Shown here piece after piece: positions 9,050 to 17,285 of a stretch of 64,000 nt of DNA. How positions within the stretch are numbered: position 1 is the stretch's first letter; each line of letters opens with the position of its first letter. The position numbers and the translations under genes were made by a program. The notes below the pieces were generated by a model that saw nothing but the letters and a program-made list of their open reading frames with translations, searched no databases and was not told the origin of the DNA. Source of the DNA: Mediannikoviicoccus vaginalis (GTDB lineage: Bacteria > Bacillota > Clostridia > Tissierellales > Peptoniphilaceae); NCBI RefSeq assembly GCF_928097925.1, contig NZ_CAKMRI010000001.1, forward strand, positions 806,001 to 870,000, read 5' to 3'.

Positions 9050-9882
9050 TAGATTATCTCGTTTATCTTTCCAAGTGTATCTTTTACAATTTCCTTAAAC
9101 TTAGGTGCCACAAGTTTTGCATTTTCATTTACCTCTTCATGAGTAAGTGGGTCTTCGCTCATGCCTGCAGCTAAGTTACTTATAAATGATATTCCACAAA
9201 CTCTCATGCCCATGTGAACTGCAACCATGGCTTCAACGGTGGTGGACATACCAACTGCGTCAGCGCCCACAACCTTTGCAAATTTTATCTCCGCTGGAGT
9301 TTCAAAGTTAGGTCCAGTAGTTTGTAGATAAACTCCCTCTTTCATTTCGTGACCAACTTCCTTTGCAGCATCCCTAATTACATCTATTAGTTCAGGGTCG
9401 TAGACATGGGACATGTCTGGAAATCTTGTTCCCCATCTATCGTCATTTTCTCCAATAAGTGGTGATGGAACTAAACAGCTTATATGATCCTTAATAATCA
9501 TAAGGTCAGCTGGTACATAGTCATCGTTACAGCCTCCCGCCGCGTTAGTTAGGAATAAAACCTTTGCACCCATTTCCTTCATAAGCCTAACTGGAAGAAC
9601 AACATCCTCCATCTTGTAGCCTTCATAGTAGTGAACTCTTCCTTGCATAATAACAGTTGGAAGTCCATTTACATGGGCAAACACAAATCTTCCCTTATGT
9701 CCTTCAACGGTTGACTTTGGAAAGTCTTCAATGTCCGCATAGTCAATAGTTCCTTCTATTTCTAAATCACTGGCAAAGTCTCCAAGGCCTGATCCCAATA
9801 TTAGAGCAAGTTTTGGCTCAAATGGAATCTTGTCCTTTAAACTTTCGTAACAACTTTGTACTCTTTCATATGCTTTTGTCAT
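9049..9882 (-). CDS. punA: Purine nucleoside phosphorylase, trimeric PNP/MTAP family
   Basis: 277 residues, the standard length. It cleaves purine nucleosides with phosphate to base and sugar-1-phosphate. Motifs: LILGSGLGD (phosphate loop), VEGHKGRF, MQGRVHYYEGY, LTNAAGG, GPNFETPAE with the purine-contacting Glu, and GADAVGMST. At the specificity position the sequence reads ISFISNLAAGM: Asn, as in inosine/guanosine-specific enzymes, not the Asp of MTA phosphorylases. This fits prior deamination by the MtaD of the same operon. It is the first gene; GGAGGT precedes the ATG and a TATAAT lies upstream at 9911-9906. Confidence 0.9.
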   Translation of the reverse strand: MTKAYERVQSCYESLKDKIPFEPKLALILGSGLGDFASDLEIEGTIDYADIEDFPKSTVEGHKGRFVFAHVNGLPTVIMQGRVHYYEGYKMEDVVLPVRLMKEMGAKVLFLTNAAGGCNDDYVPADLMIIKDHISCLVPSPLIGENDDRWGTRFPDMSHVYDPELIDVIRDAAKEVGHEMKEGVYLQTTGPNFETPAEIKFAKVVGADAVGMSTTVEAMVAVHMGMRVCGISFISNLAAGMSEDPLTHEEVNENAKLVAPKFKEIVKDTLGKINEII

Positions 9883-9905
9883 CTTTTACCTCCATCCTTT
9901 ATTCC

Positions 9906-9940
9906 ATTATATAACAAGAGTAATGTAAAATAAAATTAAA
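9906..9940 (-). promoter_or_regulatory. Candidate promoter of the nucleoside salvage operon
   Basis: A perfect -10 (TATAAT on the minus strand, 9911-9906) precedes the punA ribosome site. The -35 region is only T-rich and poorly matched, so an activator may be involved. Confidence 0.5.
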
Positions 9941-9978
9941 AATTATTTACACTTGCACTTAATTTTATACCCAATTAA

Positions 9979-10014
9979 AGCAATTTCCCTTTACATAGTG
10001 GAATTGCTTTATTA
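9979..10014. other. Hairpin in the divergent punA/heparinase-like intergenic region
   Basis: AAAGCAATTTCC and GGAATTGCTTT pair (with one bulge) around a CTTTACATAGT loop and are followed on the plus strand by ATTATTTTTA. It could be a weak terminator or an operator between the divergent promoters; a TATAAT for the plus-strand gene follows at 10031-10036. Confidence 0.45.
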
Positions 10015-10064
10015 TTTTTAAATTACATATTATAATTAAATGAGATTTGACAAAGGAGAACAGA

Positions 10065-11708
10065 TTGATATTTAACAAGTACAGAAAAAATATTAATTTG
10101 ATTCTTTCAATACTTTCCATAGCAACTGTTGTATTTATTTTTCTAGCAGCTCCCTTTGGACTGCAGAGAATTTTCCAGAAAGAATACATCAGCAAAGATA
10201 TTTATGTAAAGGAAAAGGGTTTAAGACGAGAAACTTTTTCAAATAATTATTTGAAAGAATCGGATAATCTATTAAACAATAAAATATTAATACCTTCAGA
10301 GAAAAATAACTATTGGACATATAATGGTGACATGAATGAGTTCAAAGATAAAAATAGGTCGGATCAGCGTTACCTATATTCCTTTTTTATGCTTAACGAT
10401 TTAGTAAATGCATACACTCAAACGGAAGATGTGGAATATTTGAAAAAGGGATTTGCATACTTAAAGGACTTTTATGAACAATGTCCCTACGACTTCGAGC
10501 CAGTTAATAATATGCCATGGCATGACGAGGCAACGGCCCAAAGGCAAATAAATACAGTAAGGTTTTATAAGATAGCAAAGAATTTTTTAAATGATGACGA
10601 ATTAAAGCTTATGCGTGATAACTTGGAGTTTACTGCGGAGAGATTAAATTCTGAAATGTATTCTGGGTTTAATAATCATGGAATGTTTCAAGACCTGTCC
10701 CTATACTTCTACGGAAAGGCCTTTGCAAAACCAGAGTATGTTTCAACATCAACCGGTAGGCTTCAAGACTACTTCTTAAAATCTTTTTCTAGTGAAGGAG
10801 TGCATCTTGAAAACTCTCCAGAATATCATTTTGAAATGCTTTATATATTAAAGGACTTTTTCAATTCGGTGCAAAGGGATGATTTTGACAAGTACAATGA
10901 ACTACTGGATGTTTATAAAAAGAGTATCCACTATTCAAAGGCAATTATTTTACCAAATGGATACCTGCCAAATATAGGCGACACCGCATCAATAAAGATA
11001 GACCTGATGGATTTCTATTCAAAGGAAGATTTAAAAAATAGTCATGAAGGTAGAAATGCCTTTTTAGACTCGGGCTTTGATATTTATAAAAGGGACAAAA
11101 ACTATCTTGCCTTTATCGGCCCTGCATATCTGTCCTATCATCATCACGACCACGACCTGTCCTTCTGGCTATATAAAAATGGAAATATTTTTACGGAAGT
11201 TGGAAAGTACGGATACGACTGGGACAACCCAGAGAGTCAGTATGTTAGAACCTATCCTGCACATAATAGCGTTGTAATTGATGGTGAAGAGGAAATTTCT
11301 CCAAGCGTTTTAGACGGTGAAATGTTAAACCTTGGGGACAACAAAATGGCAGCCATTTCAAGAAGATCACAAAGGGCAGAAATTTACCGCGAAATTGATT
11401 TTGACGATGAGCTAACGAAGATAAATGTTAAAACCTCCATCTTTCCAAAAGATGATAAAGAAAAAACCTACGAAATGTACTTCCACTTGGCGCCGGAAAT
11501 AAAAGCTGTATCTTCAAAGGACAAAAACTCTATAGAACTTTTTAGAGCAGACGAAAGTATTGGAAGTGTTCACTGCAAGGAAGAGATGGAATTAAAAAAT
11601 GATAAATACTATTCAAAATCCTATGACAAGGGACAAAAGATACAGGTTATTTACATCAAAACAACTGGATTAGAAAAGCATATAGATTTTGAAATCAAAT
11701 TAAAATAG
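10065..11708 (+). CDS. Membrane-anchored heparinase II/III-like protein
   Basis: About 547 residues. One N-terminal membrane helix (about 15-35) anchors it facing outward, followed by an alpha/alpha-toroid-like domain and a C-terminal beta domain. The His-rich stretch SYHHHDHDLSFWLYKNG and the segment AHNSVVIDG are characteristic of the heparinase II/III C-terminal domain (Pfam Hepar_II_III). Such proteins cleave or modify acidic polysaccharides and are often in exopolysaccharide loci. The start chosen is TTG at 10065, six bases after AAAGGAG; an upstream in-frame TTG at 10047 lacks a ribosome site. It faces PIG-L, GNAT and YfhO genes on the other strand. The polysaccharide is unknown. Confidence 0.75.
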   Translation: MIFNKYRKNINLILSILSIATVVFIFLAAPFGLQRIFQKEYISKDIYVKEKGLRRETFSNNYLKESDNLLNNKILIPSEKNNYWTYNGDMNEFKDKNRSDQRYLYSFFMLNDLVNAYTQTEDVEYLKKGFAYLKDFYEQCPYDFEPVNNMPWHDEATAQRQINTVRFYKIAKNFLNDDELKLMRDNLEFTAERLNSEMYSGFNNHGMFQDLSLYFYGKAFAKPEYVSTSTGRLQDYFLKSFSSEGVHLENSPEYHFEMLYILKDFFNSVQRDDFDKYNELLDVYKKSIHYSKAIILPNGYLPNIGDTASIKIDLMDFYSKEDLKNSHEGRNAFLDSGFDIYKRDKNYLAFIGPAYLSYHHHDHDLSFWLYKNGNIFTEVGKYGYDWDNPESQYVRTYPAHNSVVIDGEEEISPSVLDGEMLNLGDNKMAAISRRSQRAEIYREIDFDDELTKINVKTSIFPKDDKEKTYEMYFHLAPEIKAVSSKDKNSIELFRADESIGSVHCKEEMELKNDKYYSKSYDKGQKIQVIYIKTTGLEKHIDFEIKLK

Positions 11709-11733
11709 TCAAGCACTCCTAGGAGTCTTGACT
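11707..11733. terminator. Bidirectional terminator between convergent genes
   Basis: AGTCAAG (11707-11713) pairs with CTTGACT (11727-11733), with an inner palindrome ACTCCTAGGAGT. It overlaps the heparinase-like gene stop and abuts the PIG-L stop, and both strands have T-rich flanks. Confidence 0.75.
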
Positions 11734-12590
11734 TATTTTATTTCACTATTATCCCTTAACACTTTATAGAAAGTTCTGTGGTTCGCAATCCTCCTTGGCA
11801 AGAGTTTTTGAACCTGTTTGTCGTTGACGGCGTCCATCATTTCTTTATATTCTTTAGTATCCATATTGATAAAAAGTTCCACATAGGACTTTTCTTTAAA
11901 TGCTCTACTCTTAAATCTATTTAACTGTAAAAATATATCAAAATCCATTCCCGCCTTTTGACTCTTGAATATCTTAAACAGCTTCTCCTTTCCTTTTTCA
12001 TCTATTTTATAATATGAATTCACCATATGGTCTGGAAGAAAACTGCTGACTTCATATAAATAGATATTGTATTCCAAATGCAAGTCCTCCAAGGCCTTTC
12101 TAAACACATAGTTACACCATCTGTGTTCATAGTGGGAGTCGTAGGGAGTTACTATAAATACATTTTTATAATCTTTTCCCTTTAGATAATCCTCCAGGTC
12201 ATTTGCTGTTTGTGAAGTGTATTTATTTACATTATTATTTTCAGCGTCAAATATTTTAATTGACCTTAATCCAAGTTCCTTCGCCAAGGTATTTGCTTCC
12301 ATCTTTCTCTCAGCCTTAATGTCAACTCCCTTTATGGGTTTTGATCCTGAAGAGTCCGTAAGGTAGATAAGGTCCACCTTATCGTTATATTTTTTATTTC
12401 CCAGAAGAAGACCTCCCATTCCAATTGTCTCATCATCCACATGGGGAGATATAACTAGGGTTTCTCCTAAAGGTATTTTTATCTCTTTTAAATCTTTGAA
12501 ACTTTTACTTCCATACATCCTCTTAATATTAAAAATATTAAACCATTTTATAGGATAGTATAAAATTTCTGCAAGAGTATCTTTCCACAT
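11733..12590 (-). CDS. PIG-L family deacetylase
   Basis: 285 residues with the PIG-L/LmbE zinc site VISPHVDDETIGMGG near residue 48 and a downstream YDSHYEHRW that supplies the distal His. Family members remove N-acetyl groups from GlcNAc-type sugars or related amides. The long N-terminal (first 40 residues) and C-terminal extensions go beyond the core. It starts directly after the stop of the GNAT-like gene, with GGAGG 13 bases upstream, suggesting translational coupling. With the heparinase-like and YfhO genes it suggests tailoring of a cell-surface glycan; the substrate cannot be stated. Confidence 0.8.
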   Translation of the reverse strand: MWKDTLAEILYYPIKWFNIFNIKRMYGSKSFKDLKEIKIPLGETLVISPHVDDETIGMGGLLLGNKKYNDKVDLIYLTDSSGSKPIKGVDIKAERKMEANTLAKELGLRSIKIFDAENNNVNKYTSQTANDLEDYLKGKDYKNVFIVTPYDSHYEHRWCNYVFRKALEDLHLEYNIYLYEVSSFLPDHMVNSYYKIDEKGKEKLFKIFKSQKAGMDFDIFLQLNRFKSRAFKEKSYVELFINMDTKEYKEMMDAVNDKQVQKLLPRRIANHRTFYKVLRDNSEIK

Positions 12591-13661
12591 TTATTTTAAT
12601 TCCTCCAAGGCTTTTTTAAAGCCAATCATCTTCTTTATTCTCTTTCCCTTGTCTGAAGTAAAGTAGTCTAAAATGTATATATTTGTAAATGAATTTGCAT
12701 ATCCAAACTTCCAAGCATATCCTCCAACGCCGAAGTTAAACTTTTTAAATTCACCACGTTTAAACAACTCTTCAAATATAAAATAGAATAGTGCATTGTT
12801 GAGTCTATATTCTCTATATTCTGGAGAGTACCCCGTGTTCCAAGACACAAGCTCTTCTCCATTTACATAGCAATTTCTATAGGCAATAACTTTTCCCGTA
12901 TCAACATCACGAATAATAAAGTTTTTAACAGCACGGGACCCAAGCTGCACATTTTTTATAAACTCTTCCCTCTTTTCATCTTCATATAAAGAGTATCTTT
13001 CGTTCCTTCCCTGGGATTTTAAAAAACTCTTTTCCTCTATATGAATATTTTTTATCTCTTCATAAAGTTCTTCACTCATATCATCAATTACTTGAAACTC
13101 GATGTTCTTTTCCCTTAAAATCTTATTTTTATACTTCCTGGTGTTTGAGGGAAAAGTTTTATTATATTCGTCAAAGTTCTCGTAATCTTCAAGATTTAAT
13201 GTTGGAACCATATTTTGTTGAAAAAAGTTTCCATTTAGTTTTTGATTTTTTAAAATGTATTTACTCAAATAACATTCGTGCAAAATATTATCAAGAACAA
13301 CTCGGTCAATTGCAAGTTCTTCAATGTACTTAAAGAGATTTTTTATTGATGTGTCGTAGTTTACAACACAGTCGTCCAAAAGAATGTTTTTAAAATCTCC
13401 CTCTAAACCAAATTGTAGTTCATTCCATTTTGAAAGGGCGGCCTTCCTCTCCCTAATTTCAAAGGGAGCAAGAAGTATGGGATTGTTGTTTTCAAACATT
13501 AGTAGATAGAGAAGATTTTTGTCTTCATTTGCCCTCACATATTCCCTTAAAAAAAATGGCGATGAAAAAACTATTTTTTCCTTAGTATTTTCCCAAATCT
13601 TTTCAATATCAGAAATATACTTTTCAAAATCTTCTAAATTTTTAATCTCTATTATTTCCAT
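12591..13661 (-). CDS. FemAB/BioF2-like GNAT acyltransferase
   Basis: 356 residues. The pattern matches the Acetyltransf_6 (BioF2-like, CelD-related) family of double-GNAT proteins: LEDYENFDEYNKTFPSNTRKYKNK in the first half, and VSWNTGYSPEYREYRLNNALFY with FNFGVGGYAWKFGYAN near the C-terminus. Relatives act in exopolysaccharide or cell-wall modification by acyl or aminoacyl transfer. It overlaps the YfhO gene end by ten bases and has AAAGGGAAG before its ATG. The predicted role is acyl transfer in envelope glycan tailoring; donor and acceptor are not evident. Confidence 0.65.
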   Translation of the reverse strand: MEIIEIKNLEDFEKYISDIEKIWENTKEKIVFSSPFFLREYVRANEDKNLLYLLMFENNNPILLAPFEIRERKAALSKWNELQFGLEGDFKNILLDDCVVNYDTSIKNLFKYIEELAIDRVVLDNILHECYLSKYILKNQKLNGNFFQQNMVPTLNLEDYENFDEYNKTFPSNTRKYKNKILREKNIEFQVIDDMSEELYEEIKNIHIEEKSFLKSQGRNERYSLYEDEKREEFIKNVQLGSRAVKNFIIRDVDTGKVIAYRNCYVNGEELVSWNTGYSPEYREYRLNNALFYFIFEELFKRGEFKKFNFGVGGYAWKFGYANSFTNIYILDYFTSDKGKRIKKMIGFKKALEELK

Positions 13662-16198
13662 CTTCTTCCCTTTCTTATGTTCTTCAACCTTTCTCTATTT
13701 GTAATAGCAAGAAATATCGCCGTTATTATTGAAACTATAAGGCCATACACAAATCCAGAAGGAACATATTTTAACTCCACATGGTTTTCTCCACTAACTC
13801 CATCTATCTTTAAAAAACTTCCATAAAAGCTATCGGTTTTAGCAGGCTTGCCATTGACATAGGCCTTCCATCCTTCGTTATATGGAATTGATGTAAGTAT
13901 TTCGCCGCTGTCACTGTCTATGTCAAAGCTTACCTTTTCCTTATGAATATTTACATTCTTTGCGCCATTTTCCATTACATTTTCAAAGCCTTTAACATAG
14001 TTATCCTCTTCAAGCTTAAACACTCTAAAGAAGAAGTCCTCACTGTCTCCTTCTCCAAATTCCACATTTATTTTAAAGATGTCGCCCTTGTTAAAATGAA
14101 GTCCACCAACAATATTCTTGTTTCGTACATCAAAGGAGGTTCTTTCTCCATAGTAGTCCACAACAAATTTATCGTCGTCAACATGATCAGAGTCAAAGTA
14201 ATAGTAGCCATCTTCAGTGGCTTCATATTCTAGTGTTAGATGTGAAACGTCCTCTTTCATATTAAAAAATACCTTATCTTCAAAGGAATTTGTAATCTTT
14301 AATCCCATGCCAGATTCAGAAATTCTCGGAACTTCCGTGAAAATATCTTTTTCAACACCATAAATCATTTTAAAAAGCTCTTCTTGATTTTCTATATTAT
14401 CATATTTGAATTCGTCCTTAGATATATCCCCCTTAGGCTCAAAGGCCAGCGGAAGACAGTACTCGTTTTCTAAAAGTCTAACGCTTCCCCAACTGGAAAT
14501 CTCTTTGAATCCAAATACATCCACAGGATAATCCCTCTCGTAAATGTATCCAATATTTAAAAATCCATTTATAACTGGAGTGGTGTAGTTGTAGTAGACT
14601 CTATTTCCAATTGGACTTGCACTATGTCCCATCTTTTCTAAAAATGTGGACACTCTTTTGTCCAGTGTGGAAGAAAATAAAGACAGTCCATTGTAACCAT
14701 AAAGGGCCGGGTCATTAAATGTGAAGCGGTTCATAGACTCTTGTCTCTTAAACTCTTTTTTATCCGTCTCCCCTTGTAATACCTTTATCTCCTCTTTGCC
14801 CTTAATAAAATCATAGTAGTTTGTGCTTCCTCCAGAATAAAGTCCAAAGCATCCGTTAACTATAAGTTCTATGGAAAGTAATATGCAAAATATTTTCTTG
14901 CCATAGTCTTCTCTTCTAATAATTAAAAATGTACAAATTATATAAGCAAACATCAACAAAAGGTTAGCAACAGTAATCTCCCAGTCTCTTTCCTGTCCAA
15001 TATAATAAATTATAAATAGGGACAAAAAGGCAAAGGGGAAAATCATTTTTATATTTATAGTTTCCAAGTTAGTATAGGTTTTGTAACATATTATACCTAT
15101 TATAAACGCTAGAATAAATGTAAACCTTGAAGGTAACATATTTGAATATCTAAAACCATGCCAAATATAGTCAAGCACATTTATATTGGTACTAAGATAT
15201 AAAAAGAGAATGAAAAATAAGCTAATTAACTTTTCTCTCTTGGAGATGCCCTTTACAAAGATATACACAAAAATAAAAAATATTATTATTAGTCCGCTGT
15301 AGATGTTTGGAAGGCCGTCCCTTACTGTGGACTCGTTAAATGCCAGTGCATTTGCCATTAAGTCCCTAAAGTCGTTAACTAACTTTATCCTCTCGTTAAA
15401 GGCGGCGGGAGTTTTATATACTCTGCTAAGCCCAATTGCCGTGGGCACAAGTAAAACGGCAGAACAAAGGGCCGCAGCAACGGAGTAGTACAGAGTTTTA
15501 AAACCCTTTTTCAAAAAGTCTCTAAGGTTGAGTCTATAGAAAAAGCTGTAGCCGAAATAAAACAAAATAATTCCAATAACTACAAATATGGACATGTAGT
15601 AGTTAAATATAAAGCATCCTAGCAATGTAAAAAAATAAAATTTATATGAGTTTGAACATACTATGTTTTTAACTCCAAGAATTGTAAGTGGAAATAAAAT
15701 AATTACATCAAGCCACATAATATTCCAGTAGTATCCACATATAAATCCACTTAATGAGTAGATTAGTGAAAACACAACCAAAGAGTAGTCCTTCTTTTTA
15801 TAAATAAAATAAAGAAATACACTGAAGCTAAGGCCTGCCAATCCAATTTTAAATGCAATTAAAAACTCAAAAAATACAATTACAAAATCTTCAGGAATTG
15901 CAATTAAAAGCAGATTAAAGGGAGACATTAAGTAATAGGCCATAAGGCCAATAAAATCAGACCCAAGTCCCATGGCAAATGTATAGAAAAATCCCCCGCC
16001 ATTAATTAACTTATCCCGTAATACTTGAAAAAATTGAAAATATTGATGATATGCATCAACAATTAAAATTTGATTCTTCCCAATTGGATAGTATCCATTT
16101 GCAATATATGTAATTACAAAGGTCAAAAATGGAATCAAAAATGCCAATGTAAAAAAATAATATTTCTTTTGTTTTAGTCTTTCGTGTTTTTCTTTCAT
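13652..16198 (-). CDS. YfhO family membrane protein, putative glycosyltransferase
   Basis: 848 residues. About the first 450 are hydrophobic, with some 12 membrane segments, including FPIGKNQILIVDAYHQYFQFF-like residues after the first helix, the acidic loop typical of GT-C enzymes. A long extracytoplasmic domain follows, then a final membrane helix near 818-836 and a basic tail. This layout and the YFDSDH...GWKAYVNGK C-terminal region match YfhO proteins, which are implicated in glycosylating teichoic or lipoteichoic acids in Firmicutes. It heads the three-gene minus-strand group; TATAAT at 16221-16216 with ATGAAA 17 bases upstream is a fair promoter. Confidence 0.82.
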   Translation of the reverse strand: MKEKHERLKQKKYYFFTLAFLIPFLTFVITYIANGYYPIGKNQILIVDAYHQYFQFFQVLRDKLINGGGFFYTFAMGLGSDFIGLMAYYLMSPFNLLLIAIPEDFVIVFFEFLIAFKIGLAGLSFSVFLYFIYKKKDYSLVVFSLIYSLSGFICGYYWNIMWLDVIILFPLTILGVKNIVCSNSYKFYFFTLLGCFIFNYYMSIFVVIGIILFYFGYSFFYRLNLRDFLKKGFKTLYYSVAAALCSAVLLVPTAIGLSRVYKTPAAFNERIKLVNDFRDLMANALAFNESTVRDGLPNIYSGLIIIFFIFVYIFVKGISKREKLISLFFILFLYLSTNINVLDYIWHGFRYSNMLPSRFTFILAFIIGIICYKTYTNLETINIKMIFPFAFLSLFIIYYIGQERDWEITVANLLLMFAYIICTFLIIRREDYGKKIFCILLSIELIVNGCFGLYSGGSTNYYDFIKGKEEIKVLQGETDKKEFKRQESMNRFTFNDPALYGYNGLSLFSSTLDKRVSTFLEKMGHSASPIGNRVYYNYTTPVINGFLNIGYIYERDYPVDVFGFKEISSWGSVRLLENEYCLPLAFEPKGDISKDEFKYDNIENQEELFKMIYGVEKDIFTEVPRISESGMGLKITNSFEDKVFFNMKEDVSHLTLEYEATEDGYYYFDSDHVDDDKFVVDYYGERTSFDVRNKNIVGGLHFNKGDIFKINVEFGEGDSEDFFFRVFKLEEDNYVKGFENVMENGAKNVNIHKEKVSFDIDSDSGEILTSIPYNEGWKAYVNGKPAKTDSFYGSFLKIDGVSGENHVELKYVPSGFVYGLIVSIITAIFLAITNRERLKNIRKGRRWK

Positions 16199-16215
16199 AG
16201 TTCCCCCTCTAGAGT

Positions 16216-16244
16216 ATTATACTAGAAAGTAAAAAAGGTTTCAT
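16216..16244 (-). promoter_or_regulatory. Candidate promoter of the yfhO-type operon
   Basis: On the minus strand ATGAAA (16244-16239), 17-base spacer, TATAAT (16221-16216), 18-23 bases upstream of the start codon. Confidence 0.45.
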
Positions 16245-16307
16245 TAAAAGAGGTTGGAAGTGGAAGATGATAAAGTTAAAAATAATTGTATAACAAAGAT
16301 TAGCGAG

Positions 16308-16376
16308 AGTTTCTTTTAAAAACTCTCGAGATGTTTCGACTCGCTCACGCTCGCTCAACATGACATGTCGAAGTAT
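16308..16376. repeat. Intergenic palindromic repeat
   Basis: The gap 16199-16496 has no gene. It contains GAGAGTTTC...GAAACTCTC-like arms (GAGAGTTT with AAACTCTC, about 16310-16327) followed by ACTCGCTCACGCTCGCTC and the pair TTCGAC...GTCGAA (16335 and 16368). Such GCTCGCTC-rich palindromes are common dispersed intergenic repeats in low-GC bacteria; similar motifs recur in the tRNA array of this window. Confidence 0.5.
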
Positions 16377-16447
16377 TTGTGCTCCAATATAGCAACTATT
16401 TACCATGAAAGTCTTTTTGAATGTAAAATTTTGTAGTCGAAGAGTCT

Positions 16448-16478
16448 AAAAAGAAGCCAAAAATTTCAATCAGCTTCT
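16448..16478 (-). terminator. Terminator of the two-component/ABC operon
   Basis: AGAAGC and GCTTCT arms (16452-16457, 16473-16478) followed on the minus strand by TTTTTAG, just past the permease stop. Confidence 0.65.
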
Positions 16479-16496
16479 CTAAATTTAAATTTATAA

Positions 16497-17285
16497 TTAA
16501 CCTATTTTTTTATACGCCCCAATCCTTTGTCTAAACTTATGGGCTCCTATAAATATTAGTATAACAAATGCTGCAAAGGTAATAGTAGACTGAACCAGTG
16601 GTGCCATATTGTATGTTTTTCCCAAGTAGAAATCTAAAAACTTTTCGTCTCCTATATGGTACATTGGCAAGAACAACCTTCCAAATGTGTTTAAAGCCTT
16701 TGGTAGTGAGTCCTTTCCCACTCCCATCAATCCAGAAGTGACCATGGCGAAGAAGTAAAAACTCATTGTAAATGCATATGTTGTTCCAAACTTTCTTGTG
16801 GCATATGCCACCCCATGGGCAAGTAGCATAAATAGTACTGCCAATATATAAAACATTATTAACGACCCAATTAGTCCCACTAATGAAGGTTTCCTTATAT
16901 CAAGCACCGACTCTGCAACTATAGTATAAATTGATAAGTCTATGGTCACATAGATTAAATTTGAAACTAGCTTTGCAAGGAAAAGTTTCTTAGGGCTATT
17001 TCCAAATAGTTCCAATCGAAGTGGTATATCTTTTTCAAGTGACTCTGCATATAGCGCCGCGTATCCAATATGCATTGCTGAAAAGGGGATTACTATACAA
17101 AAGCCTAAAAACAAACCCGTCTGTACATCTGGAAGTATTTCCTTTGGCACATCTCCTAAACCAGTTTTTCCAACAATTAACAATAGAAAAAGTGGAAGGA
17201 AAAGTCCAAATATTAAAAATAGAACATTTTTCAACATGGTTTTTAGTTCCATTATAACTAGATATTTAAAATTATTCTTTTTCAT
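16497..17285 (-). CDS. ABC-2 type exporter permease
   Basis: 262 residues with six hydrophobic segments and the general form of ABC-2 membrane proteins: a cytoplasmic start (MKKNNFKYLVIMELKTMLKN), then helices and a short basic C-terminus. The ATG overlaps the ATPase stop (TAATG) with GGAGGAAG upstream. It forms an exporter with the upstream ATPase. Because the pair is encoded with a sensor kinase and regulator, a drug or antimicrobial peptide extruder responding to envelope stress is plausible, but substrate is inferred from context only. Confidence 0.75.
   Translation of the reverse strand: MKKNNFKYLVIMELKTMLKNVLFLIFGLFLPLFLLLIVGKTGLGDVPKEILPDVQTGLFLGFCIVIPFSAMHIGYAALYAESLEKDIPLRLELFGNSPKKLFLAKLVSNLIYVTIDLSIYTIVAESVLDIRKPSLVGLIGSLIMFYILAVLFMLLAHGVAYATRKFGTTYAFTMSFYFFAMVTSGLMGVGKDSLPKALNTFGRLFLPMYHIGDEKFLDFYLGKTYNMAPLVQSTITFAAFVILIFIGAHKFRQRIGAYKKIG

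Noticed and set aside
9883-10064. Purine riboswitch upstream of punA
   Set aside because: No conserved purine-aptamer loops are visible; only a simple hairpin is seen.
12668-12862. Minus-strand 64-residue ORF inside the GNAT-like gene
   Set aside because: Alternative frame of a supported gene.
16209-16406. 65-residue minus-strand ORF before YfhO
   Set aside because: It lies over a palindromic repeat, has no ribosome site and odd composition; judged non-coding.
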